A DNA stretch of 6,612 nucleotides from QALR01 sp045646925 (lineage in GTDB: Bacteria; Bacillota; Clostridia; Oscillospirales; CAG-272), in NCBI GenBank assembly GCA_045646925.1, contig JAZRLQ010000123.1, forward strand, positions 1 to 6,612. Reading direction: 5' to 3'. The notes under the pieces were generated by a model. That model did no database searches. It had not been told where the DNA came from and saw only the letters and a program-made list of their open reading frames with translations. A program made the position numbers and the translations under genes. Positions within the stretch are counted from its first letter, which is position 1. Each line of letters begins with the position of its first letter. Positions 1-5,174 of the stretch are shown here, piece after piece.

Positions 1-137
1 CTGATGTGGATTTCGATGGTTTCATCGAATTTAGCTTTGGATGTCTGGCAAACGAGGCCGATTGCTTCGTTTGTATCGTAAAGTTTGGTTCTATCGATAA
101 GCTTAGCGCTTTCCTGATACTTTTTACCTTTAAACAT
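1..137 (-). CDS. rplA: 50S ribosomal protein L1, N-terminal part (runs off left edge)
   Basis: Only the first 45 codons are present; the gene continues past position 1. The translation begins MFKGKKYQESAKLIDR and continues with the LYDTNEAIGLV and KFDETIEIHI segments, which match the conserved N-terminus of bacterial L1 (GKKYQEAAKLVDR, KFDETVEVHV). L1 binds the L1 stalk of 23S rRNA and helps move deacylated tRNA out of the E site; in several bacteria and archaea it also represses its own mRNA. The ATG at 135-137 has an AGGAGG-type Shine-Dalgarno site at about 147-153. It starts 22 bp after the rplK stop, so the two genes are almost certainly co-transcribed. A stem-loop upstream of rplK (602-645) resembles the rRNA site that L1 binds and may give feedback control. 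Identity is secure; only the length is unknown. Confidence 0.95.
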   Translation of the reverse strand, partial: MFKGKKYQESAKLIDRTKLYDTNEAIGLVCQTSKAKFDETIEIHI

Positions 138-159
138 TTCAGTTACTCCTCCTCAAAAA

Positions 160-585
160 TTACTCTGTAACGGTAATACCCATGCTGCGAGCGGTACCTG
201 CAACCATGCTCATAGCAGCTTCAACGGAAGCAGCGTTGAGGTCAGGCATCTTGGTTTCAGCGATTTTCTGAACCTGCTCTTTGGTGATGGAAGCAACCTT
301 GTTCTTGTTAGGCTTGTCGGATGCGGTTTCGATACCTGCAGCCTTCTTGATAAGAACAGCAGCAGGGGGAGTCTTCGTAATGAAAGAGAAAGAACGGTCT
401 GCGAAGATAGTGATAACTACGGGAATGATAAGACCCATATCGTTCTTGGTACGTTCGTTGAATTCCTTAGTGAAAGCAGCGATGTTAACACCGTGCTGAC
501 CGAGAGCAGGACCTACAGGGGGCTGGGGGGTAGCTTTACCTGCGGGGAGCTGCAATTTTACGTATGCTACAATTTTCTTTGCCAT
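160..585 (-). CDS. rplK: 50S ribosomal protein L11
   Basis: This 141-residue protein has the usual length and the full signature of L11. The N-terminal domain has the proline-rich PPVGPALGQHGVNI segment (residues 22-35), and the interdomain stretch KTPPAAVLIKKAAG lies at 71-84. The C-terminal RNA-binding domain ends in GTARSMGITV. L11 binds the GTPase-associated centre of 23S rRNA (helices 43-44) and takes part in factor-dependent GTP hydrolysis and the stringent response. The ATG at 583-585 has a strong GGAGGTG Shine-Dalgarno site at 592-598. It lies 105 bp after nusG, an unusually long gap for this tight operon; the gap holds two RNA stem-loops, one a likely L1 target. The next gene is rplA, 22 bp downstream. 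Confidence 0.98.
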   Translation of the reverse strand: MAKKIVAYVKLQLPAGKATPQPPVGPALGQHGVNIAAFTKEFNERTKNDMGLIIPVVITIFADRSFSFITKTPPAAVLIKKAAGIETASDKPNKNKVASITKEQVQKIAETKMPDLNAASVEAAMSMVAGTARSMGITVTE

Positions 586-601
586 GATTTACACCTCCGA
601 A

Positions 602-645
602 GTGGTTTTCATCGGGAGAATTCAAAAAATTTTTCTCCCTCCCAC
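602..645 (-). promoter_or_regulatory. candidate L1-binding RNA motif (rplK-rplA autoregulation)
   Basis: On the minus-strand RNA an outer helix GUGG (645-642) / CCAC (605-602) and an inner 7-bp helix GGGAGAA (639-633) / UUCUCCC (620-614) flank an asymmetric internal loop. The loop has GA on the 5' side and GAUGAAAA on the 3' side. Ribosomal protein L1 is known to recognise this kind of helix-loop-helix in 23S rRNA (E. coli: GGUGG-GA-GGCU opposite AGCC-GACCUUGAAAUA-CCACC) and in its own mRNA. The leader copies the 5' strand GUGGGAGG and the CCGA...GAAA...CCAC features. The element ends 3 nt before the rplK Shine-Dalgarno site, the right place to block initiation. The structure was paired by eye; L1 binding is inferred. 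Confidence 0.65.
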
Positions 646-650
646 AATAC

Positions 651-675
651 GTGTTCCGTCGCATATACGAAACAC
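651..675 (-). other. stem-loop in the nusG-rplK intergenic RNA
   Basis: An 8-bp helix, GUGUUUCG (675-668) with CGGAACAC (658-651), including one U-G pair, closes a 9-nt loop on the minus-strand RNA. It lies between the nusG stop and the candidate L1-binding motif. No U-run follows, so it is not an intrinsic terminator; it may be a processing site, an mRNA-stability hairpin or an extra part of the rplK leader. Confidence 0.4.
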
Positions 676-690
676 AGACAAAAATAAACT

Positions 691-1236
691 TTAATTAATA
701 TTTTCCGCCGCGATGCTCGAGATATCAAGCTCAACGGGGGTAGAATGTCCGAATACGGACGTCATAACGGTAACCGTTTTAAGGTCAGACGAAATTTCCG
801 AAATGGTTCCGAGAAATCCTTTCATGGGACCGCTCTTGATGCTGACGCTGTCGCCAACCTTGAACTCAACCGTTTTGGAAACGGACTCGATACCGAGCTT
901 TTCGATTTCCTTTGCAGTCAACGGAACCGGACGGCCCTCGGGACCGACGAATCCGGCAGAACCCGTGATGTTGCGCACGATATGCCATGTGGCATCGGAC
1001 ATGATCATCTTAACGAAAACGTAGCTGGGGAATACCTTCGCTTCGCTTTCCTTGGTAACGCCCTCATTGTTCGTTTCCTGTACAAGCTCCGTGGGAACCT
1101 TTACTTCCTGGATCAAGTGCGCGATACCGCGGTTCTCGACGATCTTCTCGAGGTTGGTTTTTACTTTGTTTTCGTAGCCGGAATAAGTATGAACTACATA
1201 CCATTCAGCAGATTTTGCATTTTCGCTCATTTGCAT
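691..1236 (-). CDS. nusG: transcription elongation/antitermination factor NusG
   Basis: The protein is NusG. The NGN domain opens with WYVVHTYSGYENKV near residue 12 and contains FPSYVFVKM and VRNITGSAGFVG. A C-terminal KOW domain (about 124-177) has FKVGDSVSIKSGPMKGFLG. NusG binds the RNA polymerase clamp, affects pausing and termination, and couples transcription to translation through ribosomal protein S10. Three in-frame ATGs lie close together at 1242, 1236 and 1230. The AAAGG at 1243-1247 abuts the first and sits 6 nt before the second, so I chose 1236 (181 residues); 1230 (MSENAK...) is nearly as good, with GGGA about 6 nt upstream. It starts 15 bp after secE in the usual secE-nusG order. 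The gene is intact with nothing unusual in its motifs. Confidence 0.96.
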   Translation of the reverse strand: MQMSENAKSAEWYVVHTYSGYENKVKTNLEKIVENRGIAHLIQEVKVPTELVQETNNEGVTKESEAKVFPSYVFVKMIMSDATWHIVRNITGSAGFVGPEGRPVPLTAKEIEKLGIESVSKTVEFKVGDSVSIKSGPMKGFLGTISEISSDLKTVTVMTSVFGHSTPVELDISSIAAENIN

Positions 1237-1251
1237 TCCCATCCTTTGTCA

Positions 1252-1491
1252 TTAAACGGGTTTGATGTAGTCGATCAAATCCTTGAGTGCGTAGAGACCC
1301 TTGCTCAAGCTGAAGTCAACGAGAGAAAGGCATGCACCGACAACGATCATGGAAACAAGTACGACCGAGGAGTTTTTCGCAAGCTGTTTCTTGGTGGGCC
1401 AGATAAGCTTCGAGAATTCACTCTTGCAGTCTTTGAAGAACTTACCCATTCTGGAAAAAATGTTCGGCTTTTTGTTAGTTTTATCTGCCAT
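1252..1491 (-). CDS. secE: preprotein translocase subunit SecE
   Basis: This 79-residue protein is the short, single-span SecE typical of Gram-positive bacteria. A charged amphipathic N-terminal part (residues 1-40) contains the conserved EFSKLIWPTKKQL motif (25-37), which corresponds to the E-L-K-K-V-x-W-P-T motif of the family. One membrane span follows at about 41-62. SecE clamps the two halves of the SecY channel in the cytoplasmic membrane and is essential for protein export. The ATG at 1489-1491 has a perfect AGGAGG Shine-Dalgarno site within 1496-1502. It lies 27 bp after rpmG and just before nusG, the standard arrangement. The product is unlikely to be anything else. Confidence 0.95.
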   Translation of the reverse strand: MADKTNKKPNIFSRMGKFFKDCKSEFSKLIWPTKKQLAKNSSVVLVSMIVVGACLSLVDFSLSKGLYALKDLIDYIKPV

Positions 1492-1518
1492 GTTTTCCTC
1501 CTAAGATTCTTTCAAAAA

Positions 1519-1668
1519 TTACTTGGTTTCTTTGTGAAGCGTGTGTTTGCGGCAGAACTTGCAATATTTCTGCATTTCAAGTCTGTCGGGATCGTTCTTT
1601 TTGTTCTTAGTTGTGTCATAGTTTCTTTGCTTGCATTCCGTGCAGGCGAGAGTGATTTTAACGCGCAT
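1519..1668 (-). CDS. rpmG: 50S ribosomal protein L33, zinc-binding type
   Basis: This is a 49-codon gene. The product begins MRVKITLACTECKQRNYDTT and ends in CKFCRKHTLHKETK, matching L33. Four cysteines form two CxxC pairs (C9/C12 and C36/C39), so this is the zinc-ribbon (C+) form rather than the cysteine-free paralogue made under zinc limitation in some Bacillota. L33 sits near the E site of the large subunit. The ATG at 1666-1668 has an AGGAGGTG Shine-Dalgarno site at 1674-1681. It is the first gene of the rpmG-secE-nusG-rplK-rplA operon and sits about 207 nt downstream of the predicted transcription start, behind a terminator-like hairpin. Many relatives carry tuf or sigH upstream; here accessory lipoprotein genes are there instead. 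Confidence 0.95.
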   Translation of the reverse strand: MRVKITLACTECKQRNYDTTKNKKNDPDRLEMQKYCKFCRKHTLHKETK

Positions 1669-1697
1669 ATCGGCACCTCCTGTTAAGATTTGAAGCC

Positions 1698-1734
1698 AAA
1701 AAATCAGCTTCTGTTATAAATAAAAAACAGAAGC
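1698..1734 (-). terminator. terminator-like hairpin in the rpmG leader (candidate attenuator)
   Basis: On the minus-strand RNA, GCUUCUGUU (1734-1726) pairs perfectly over 9 bp with AACAGAAGC (1715-1707) around a 10-nt A/U loop. UGA and then six U residues (1703-1698) follow. This has the form of an intrinsic terminator, somewhat weakened by a large loop, few G-C pairs and a 3-nt gap before the U-run. It lies between the operon promoter and rpmG, 30 nt before the start codon, so it would act as an attenuator or partial terminator. Whether it stops transcription is inference. Confidence 0.55.
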
Positions 1735-1821
1735 GAAAGAAAAACGCAAAAATACAGACGCTTGTACATGAGAAGAAAACAACCGCCTGCCTATTCGATT
1801 TTCGTTTCGGTCCGTTTTTTG

Positions 1822-1876
1822 TACCTCCCTCGTATCGGGTTCATACCGAAAATCACTTCGTAGACCCGCAGAGGTA
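1822..1876 (-). promoter_or_regulatory. structured 5' leader element of the rpmG-secE-nusG operon
   Basis: The first 50 or so nucleotides of the predicted transcript fold into one irregular hairpin. Helix 1 pairs UACCUC (1876-1871) with GAGGUA (1827-1822). Helix 2 pairs CGGGU (1868-1864) with ACCCG (1840-1836). Helix 3 pairs UACGAA (1862-1857) with UUC-G-GUA (1850-1844, one bulged G). The internal loop between helices 1 and 2 is strongly asymmetric (UG opposite AUACGAGG). The 3' arm contains an SD-like GGGAGG that precedes no usable start codon. A competing 8-bp pairing exists between GAUUUUCG (1854-1847) and CGAAAAUC (1804-1797). I do not recognise the element as a known riboswitch or r-protein leader; the fold was made by eye. 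Confidence 0.4.
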
Positions 1877-1881
1877 TAAAC

Positions 1882-1910
1882 AGTTTATCACAAACACCTC
1901 GATTTGTCAA
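1882..1910 (-). promoter_or_regulatory. sigma-A promoter of the rpmG-secE-nusG-rplK-rplA operon
   Basis: The -35 box TTGACA (1910-1905) is a perfect consensus, followed by a 17-bp spacer and -10 TAAACT (1887-1882) preceded by TGA, an extended -10. The predicted start is near 1875. The flanking DNA further upstream is A/T-rich. The placement after the upstream terminator and the consensus -35 fit a strong housekeeping promoter. Confidence 0.8.
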
Positions 1911-2005
1911 GGTAGTTTGCAGAAAATTTCGTGAAAACCGCCGATTTTTTCAAAAAATCTTCGACAAAATTCATAATTCGCTCGCAAATCCGCCGTTTTC
2001 CCTCC

Positions 2006-2026
2006 CCGTTTTATGAAGTAAAACGG
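2006..2026. repeat. perfect inverted repeat behind the lipoprotein terminator
   Basis: CCGTTTTA (2006-2013) and TAAAACGG (2019-2026) form a perfect 8-bp stem with a 5-nt loop. It lies just past the minus-strand terminator at 2038-2072. No T-run follows on the minus strand, so it is not itself a classic terminator in that direction. It could be a backup stem or a protein-binding palindrome upstream of the rpmG promoter. Confidence 0.4.
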
Positions 2027-2037
2027 AAAAAACGGAG

Positions 2038-2072
2038 AAAAAGCTTCCGTCCGATTGCATTCGGACGGAAGC
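2038..2072 (-). terminator. intrinsic terminator of the 302-residue lipoprotein gene
   Basis: On the minus strand a perfect 12-bp stem, GCTTCCGTCCGA (2072-2061) with TCGGACGGAAGC (2054-2043), closes a 6-nt loop and is followed at once by TTTTT (2042-2038) and shortly by six more T residues (2032-2027). It begins 8 bp after the stop codon at 2081. On the plus strand there is no T-run, so it works for the minus strand only. It should insulate the rpmG operon from transcription coming from the lipoprotein gene. Confidence 0.92.
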
Positions 2073-2080
2073 CCTGCGTC

Positions 2081-2989
2081 TCATTTGGAGGTGTTCGTAA
2101 GATAGATGGTCACGTCCTCGTTCGCAACGAGATTGACGTGAGAGGAGCTGAGAACCTCGGTCAGCTCGCGGTTCTTGTATACCTTATTATAGTCGCCTTC
2201 CCAGTAGAAGTAAACGGTATCGCCCTTGGGAACGGTGAAGGATTCGCTTTTTTCGTTTTCCGTATTGGGATCAAAAACGATGGTAGCGGTACGAGTCTCT
2301 TCGGGAGAGGTTGCGTGATCGTAGATCGTCGTTGCTTTTTCGGGGCGATCCACGTTGACGGACAAAGAGTAATTGAGTGTGGATTTCGTTCTGGAGGACT
2401 TGTCCACGAAGGTCTCCTCGATCGCAGTGATGATCTTGCTTTCCTTATCCATCGTGTAAACGGTTTCGTAATAGCAACCCTTATAAACCTCTGCCTGCCA
2501 GTAACCAAGCTCGACCATCGTTTCCTCATACAAACGAGTCTTGAAAACGATCTTGCCGTCGACCTCCTTGGAGCTGATGACGGTCTCCTTCAAGAAAAGC
2601 TCGGGATTGAGCATAAGATCTTCCGTCCATGCCGTATCGATCTCACCGCCGCCATATACGATGCTATAGAAACCATCGTCGCTCATGCCACAGTAAAAAT
2701 TGTCCGAAACAATCTCGTTATACGCCTTGTAGGAAGCAGAAGAGGTCTGATATGCGCCGGACCATTCGAAAACGAAGTCCTTTTCCGCATAATAACCGAC
2801 GGTACGTTCGCCATCCTCCGCCTTGACCATGAAGCTATCGTAGTGCTTGAGGATCTCTGCCGTTTTATTCGCAGCTGCGATCTCGTTCAGGTCGATCTCT
2901 ACTCTGATCTTGTTGCATCCGGTGAAAAACAGGCACGCAGAGACCAGCATAACTGCAGCCATCAGCAGACATTTCAATTTGTTATTCAT
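2081..2989 (-). CDS. predicted lipoprotein of unknown function
   Basis: I do not recognise this 302-residue protein. It opens with a lipoprotein signal peptide: a charged n-region (MNNKLK), a hydrophobic stretch (8-22) and FTGC with Cys25 as the lipidation site. The -3 residue is Phe rather than the usual Leu. The mature part is acidic and rich in aromatic residues and predicted beta strand. The C-terminal 70 residues (ATIVFDPN..., SFTVPKGDTVYFYW, VYKNRELTEVLSS, NEDVTIYL) loosely resemble the beta-grasp InlB B-repeat / Listeria-Bacteroides repeat; this is a pattern impression only. The frame stays open upstream to 3052, but the ATG at 2987-2989 has an AAGGAG Shine-Dalgarno site at 2997-3002 and starts the signal peptide, and the promoter overlaps the upstream part. 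It is a single-gene unit with its own promoter and terminator. Confidence 0.8.
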   Translation of the reverse strand: MNNKLKCLLMAAVMLVSACLFFTGCNKIRVEIDLNEIAAANKTAEILKHYDSFMVKAEDGERTVGYYAEKDFVFEWSGAYQTSSASYKAYNEIVSDNFYCGMSDDGFYSIVYGGGEIDTAWTEDLMLNPELFLKETVISSKEVDGKIVFKTRLYEETMVELGYWQAEVYKGCYYETVYTMDKESKIITAIEETFVDKSSRTKSTLNYSLSVNVDRPEKATTIYDHATSPEETRTATIVFDPNTENEKSESFTVPKGDTVYFYWEGDYNKVYKNRELTEVLSSSHVNLVANEDVTIYLTNTSK

Positions 2990-3023
2990 TTGATTTCTCC
3001 TTCGTTGTGAAATTCGTTTTTTC

Positions 3024-3052
3024 ATTATACCATTGCCTACAGGAAAAAGCAA
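3024..3052 (-). promoter_or_regulatory. extended -10 promoter of the 302-residue lipoprotein gene
   Basis: The -10 box is a perfect TATAAT (3029-3024) preceded by TGG (extended -10). A 17-bp spacer leads to a weak -35, TTGCTT (3052-3047). The predicted start is near 3017, giving a leader of about 28 nt that includes the AAGGAG site. It lies 35 bp from the lipoprotein start codon and shows that this gene is transcribed separately from the 659-residue lipoprotein gene upstream. Confidence 0.8.
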
Positions 3053-3139
3053 GTCCGTTTTCGTAATATTTCATGAAAAAGCACGTTGAATTTGTAAACT
3101 TTCTTTGAAACCAATGCTGATATTTGCGTGTGAGCGCCG

Positions 3140-5119
3140 TCAGTTTCCCGTATTGCCGTTTTGGAGCTGTTCGACGATCTCATCGTAGGATACTGCGCCG
3201 TCATGGAGGCTGATGGCGTTCGAGAAATCAAAAACGGCGTTGACTCTGTTTTGATAATAGGCTTCGCTCACGGGATAACCGTTGATGAAATATTCGCAAT
3301 AAACGTCATACTCGCCGTTTCCGATATGCTCAACACGCTCAATATAAGACGCGTTCAGGGTTTCGGTGAAACCGTCTGCGTCAAGCTTGTACGCATGGTC
3401 GTAATAATATCCCATATGTCCGTTGCGGTTGATGATATATCCGCTTTTCTCCACGTATTTTCCGCCGCCGGTCCGACTCAGCTGTTGCTCGATCACAACG
3501 CCGTTCCGGATAGAACAGATCAAATCGCCCTCGGCTTCGGATATGCCGCTCAGATACAACTCGGGAATCTCGTCGCCGTCAATGAAGACGAGCGCAAAGG
3601 CGCGATGGGAATCCTTTTTGTCCTTCAGAAAGTTCAGATACGCTTCTTTATAATCAATATCGTAATCAATAAACTGCTGTTCGGAAGAAACCAATGCGGC
3701 CGCCATCATGGAAATCGCCTCATCCTCGTTTTTGGCATCGATGGAATCCCAATGTACGATCTGTATCTGCGTTTCCGCGATTTCCCTATATTCGTTCCGG
3801 AAGCGTTCTTTGTAGTACTTTTCAAAGGCTATTTGATCGACCTCATCACCGGCGTAATAATAGCGGCGGCTATCGTCCGACTCGGTCACCTCTTCAAAAA
3901 GAACGTCAAATTTGAATTCTCCATTCTTTTCATTCAATACGGAGGTCAGATGATACCTTTCAAGTCCGTTGCGCAGAGAGCCTTCGTTTACGATCAGGTA
4001 GTCCCCCTTATCATTTCCGTATACACAAAGATAAATATCATCCCAATGGCGATAATGAGGAGTATCTCCGAGAAAACAGATCGTCTCACCACTTTCAAGA
4101 TCGTATGCCTTGATATTTACGTTCCCCATCGTACCGCCCTCAGAAGCAACGATCACTTCGGGCGTATGATCAAAATTCAGATCCATCAACGCTACGCCAA
4201 TATCACCGTATTTTTCGTACTCATAGCAATGATTGTCGGAGAGGATGCGTTCGATCTTGTCCTTCCATGACAAGCGCTCCTGCCTCGAAACAAACGTAAG
4301 CGCAGGGCTTTCCGATGACTGATTATCTTCCTTCTCAGTGAAAAGGTATCCCGGCCAACTCCCCTCCATGATGGTTTCTTCCACCTTCACGTAGATATAA
4401 TCGTCTCCGAAATCGATTTTACCGGACATACGGCCCCATTCATCCTCGAACGTGAATTTCCCATCCTTTGCCGTTATCACGAAATAAAAGGTTGTGAGTC
4501 TGTAAACGCCCCACCCACATTGAATCTCGCCGTTACCCTTTTGGATCACGGTGAAGAAATCGAGCGGCGGATTGATACTGTCACGCCACGTTCCGATATA
4601 GTTTTCAAAAGAGACGGGCTCCGATTTCGTCGTTCCGTCCTCCGCCAATGACAAACGTCTGAATTCAAAATGAAAGTTATCCGTCGTGTTGCCCGCGACA
4701 ACGTATCCGACGGAGTCCCCGTAAAGAATCTTGTGCCAGGTGTACCCGTCGGCTTTCGCGCAATTTTTTTCAAGTATTTCCACCGTTTCGCCCTTCTGCA
4801 GTACGCCGAGCCTTGTGAAAGCGCTTCCTGCTCCGGAACGCACGTTCAAGGCATCGACGTCAACGAGCGTTCCGTACTCAACGTATCTGCAAATGAGCTC
4901 CGTCGTTTCGTCGCTCGGCGTTTGTTGCGTTTCCGAGGATTGCGTAGCGCTTTCCGAAGAATCCGAGGAGGACTCTGCAGTATCGACACCAACCTCTTCG
5001 GATTCGGTGCTCTGCGCGTCGGTTTCGGTATTTCGTACGTCCGAATCGGAATTATGCCCGCAGGAAACGAGCGACACCGCCACCAGGCAGATCAGTAAGA
5101 TCAGCATTATTTTTTTCAT
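3140..5119 (-). CDS. SH3b-domain lipoprotein with duplicated VCBS/FG-GAP-like segments
   Basis: This 659-residue lipoprotein has a clear signal peptide and lipobox (LVSC, Cys20). A disordered Ser/Thr/Glu/Asp-rich linker (21-73) follows. A bacterial SH3 domain (about 82-145) has the typical LNVRSGAGSAFTRLGVLQKGE core and a GYV end, and may bind the cell wall. Residues 170-255 form a beta-rich, lipocalin-like segment beginning YIGTWRDS. Two similar units follow: GVALMDLNFDHTPEVIV near 307 and ALVFIDGDEIPELYL near 509. Both look like the Asp-rich calcium-binding turns of VCBS/FG-GAP repeats, suggesting an internal duplication. The ATG at 5117-5119 is preceded by AAGGAGAAGGA. It lies 55 bp after the membrane-protein gene and has no visible promoter of its own, so it is probably the third gene of the sigma-factor operon and may be its effector or sensor partner. 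No enzyme motif is visible, and I see no clear terminator after it. Confidence 0.85.
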   Translation of the reverse strand: MKKIMLILLICLVAVSLVSCGHNSDSDVRNTETDAQSTESEEVGVDTAESSSDSSESATQSSETQQTPSDETTELICRYVEYGTLVDVDALNVRSGAGSAFTRLGVLQKGETVEILEKNCAKADGYTWHKILYGDSVGYVVAGNTTDNFHFEFRRLSLAEDGTTKSEPVSFENYIGTWRDSINPPLDFFTVIQKGNGEIQCGWGVYRLTTFYFVITAKDGKFTFEDEWGRMSGKIDFGDDYIYVKVEETIMEGSWPGYLFTEKEDNQSSESPALTFVSRQERLSWKDKIERILSDNHCYEYEKYGDIGVALMDLNFDHTPEVIVASEGGTMGNVNIKAYDLESGETICFLGDTPHYRHWDDIYLCVYGNDKGDYLIVNEGSLRNGLERYHLTSVLNEKNGEFKFDVLFEEVTESDDSRRYYYAGDEVDQIAFEKYYKERFRNEYREIAETQIQIVHWDSIDAKNEDEAISMMAAALVSSEQQFIDYDIDYKEAYLNFLKDKKDSHRAFALVFIDGDEIPELYLSGISEAEGDLICSIRNGVVIEQQLSRTGGGKYVEKSGYIINRNGHMGYYYDHAYKLDADGFTETLNASYIERVEHIGNGEYDVYCEYFINGYPVSEAYYQNRVNAVFDFSNAISLHDGAVSYDEIVEQLQNGNTGN

Positions 5120-5174
5120 CTATATCCTTCTCCTTTTCTTATATATCCAATCTTTTCATTTCGCGTGAACGAGA

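Larger units (their letters stand above)
1669..2080 (-). other. 412-bp intergenic region upstream of rpmG
   Basis: No protein gene is convincing here. In minus-strand order it holds the terminator of the upstream lipoprotein gene (2038-2072), a second perfect inverted repeat (2006-2026), an A/T-rich stretch with a near-perfect palindrome (GATTTTTT-C-AAAAAATC, 1943-1959), the rpmG-operon promoter (1882-1910), a structured leader (from about 1875) and a terminator-like hairpin (1698-1734). A possible 21-codon reading frame in the leader (1704-1769) has no good ribosome-binding site. Confidence 0.8.

Noticed and set aside
660..690. Internal promoter for rplK in the nusG-rplK gap
   Set aside because: TTGTCT and TATATG are present on the minus strand but only about 9 bp apart; no properly spaced pair was found.
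745..1686. Long plus-strand open frame (313 codons) opposite nusG, secE and rpmG
   Set aside because: It runs antisense through three secure genes, has no plausible ribosome-binding site and no recognisable protein motifs; it comes from codon bias on the other strand.
1943..1959. GATTTTTT-C-AAAAAATC as an intrinsic terminator
   Set aside because: The stem is only A-T pairs with almost no loop and no T-run of its own beyond the stem; more likely an A/T-rich element upstream of the promoter.
1931..3010. Plus-strand open frame (359 codons) opposite the 302-residue lipoprotein
   Set aside because: It crosses the strong terminator and the intergenic region, and the minus-strand gene has a signal peptide, SD site, promoter and terminator.
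3053..3139. Terminator after the SH3b lipoprotein gene
   Set aside because: I looked for a G/C-rich stem followed by T residues and found none; transcription may run into the next gene.
3161..4270. Plus-strand open frame (369 codons) opposite the SH3b lipoprotein
   Set aside because: The minus-strand product has a coherent domain order; the plus-strand translation shows no motif and no promoter or SD site.
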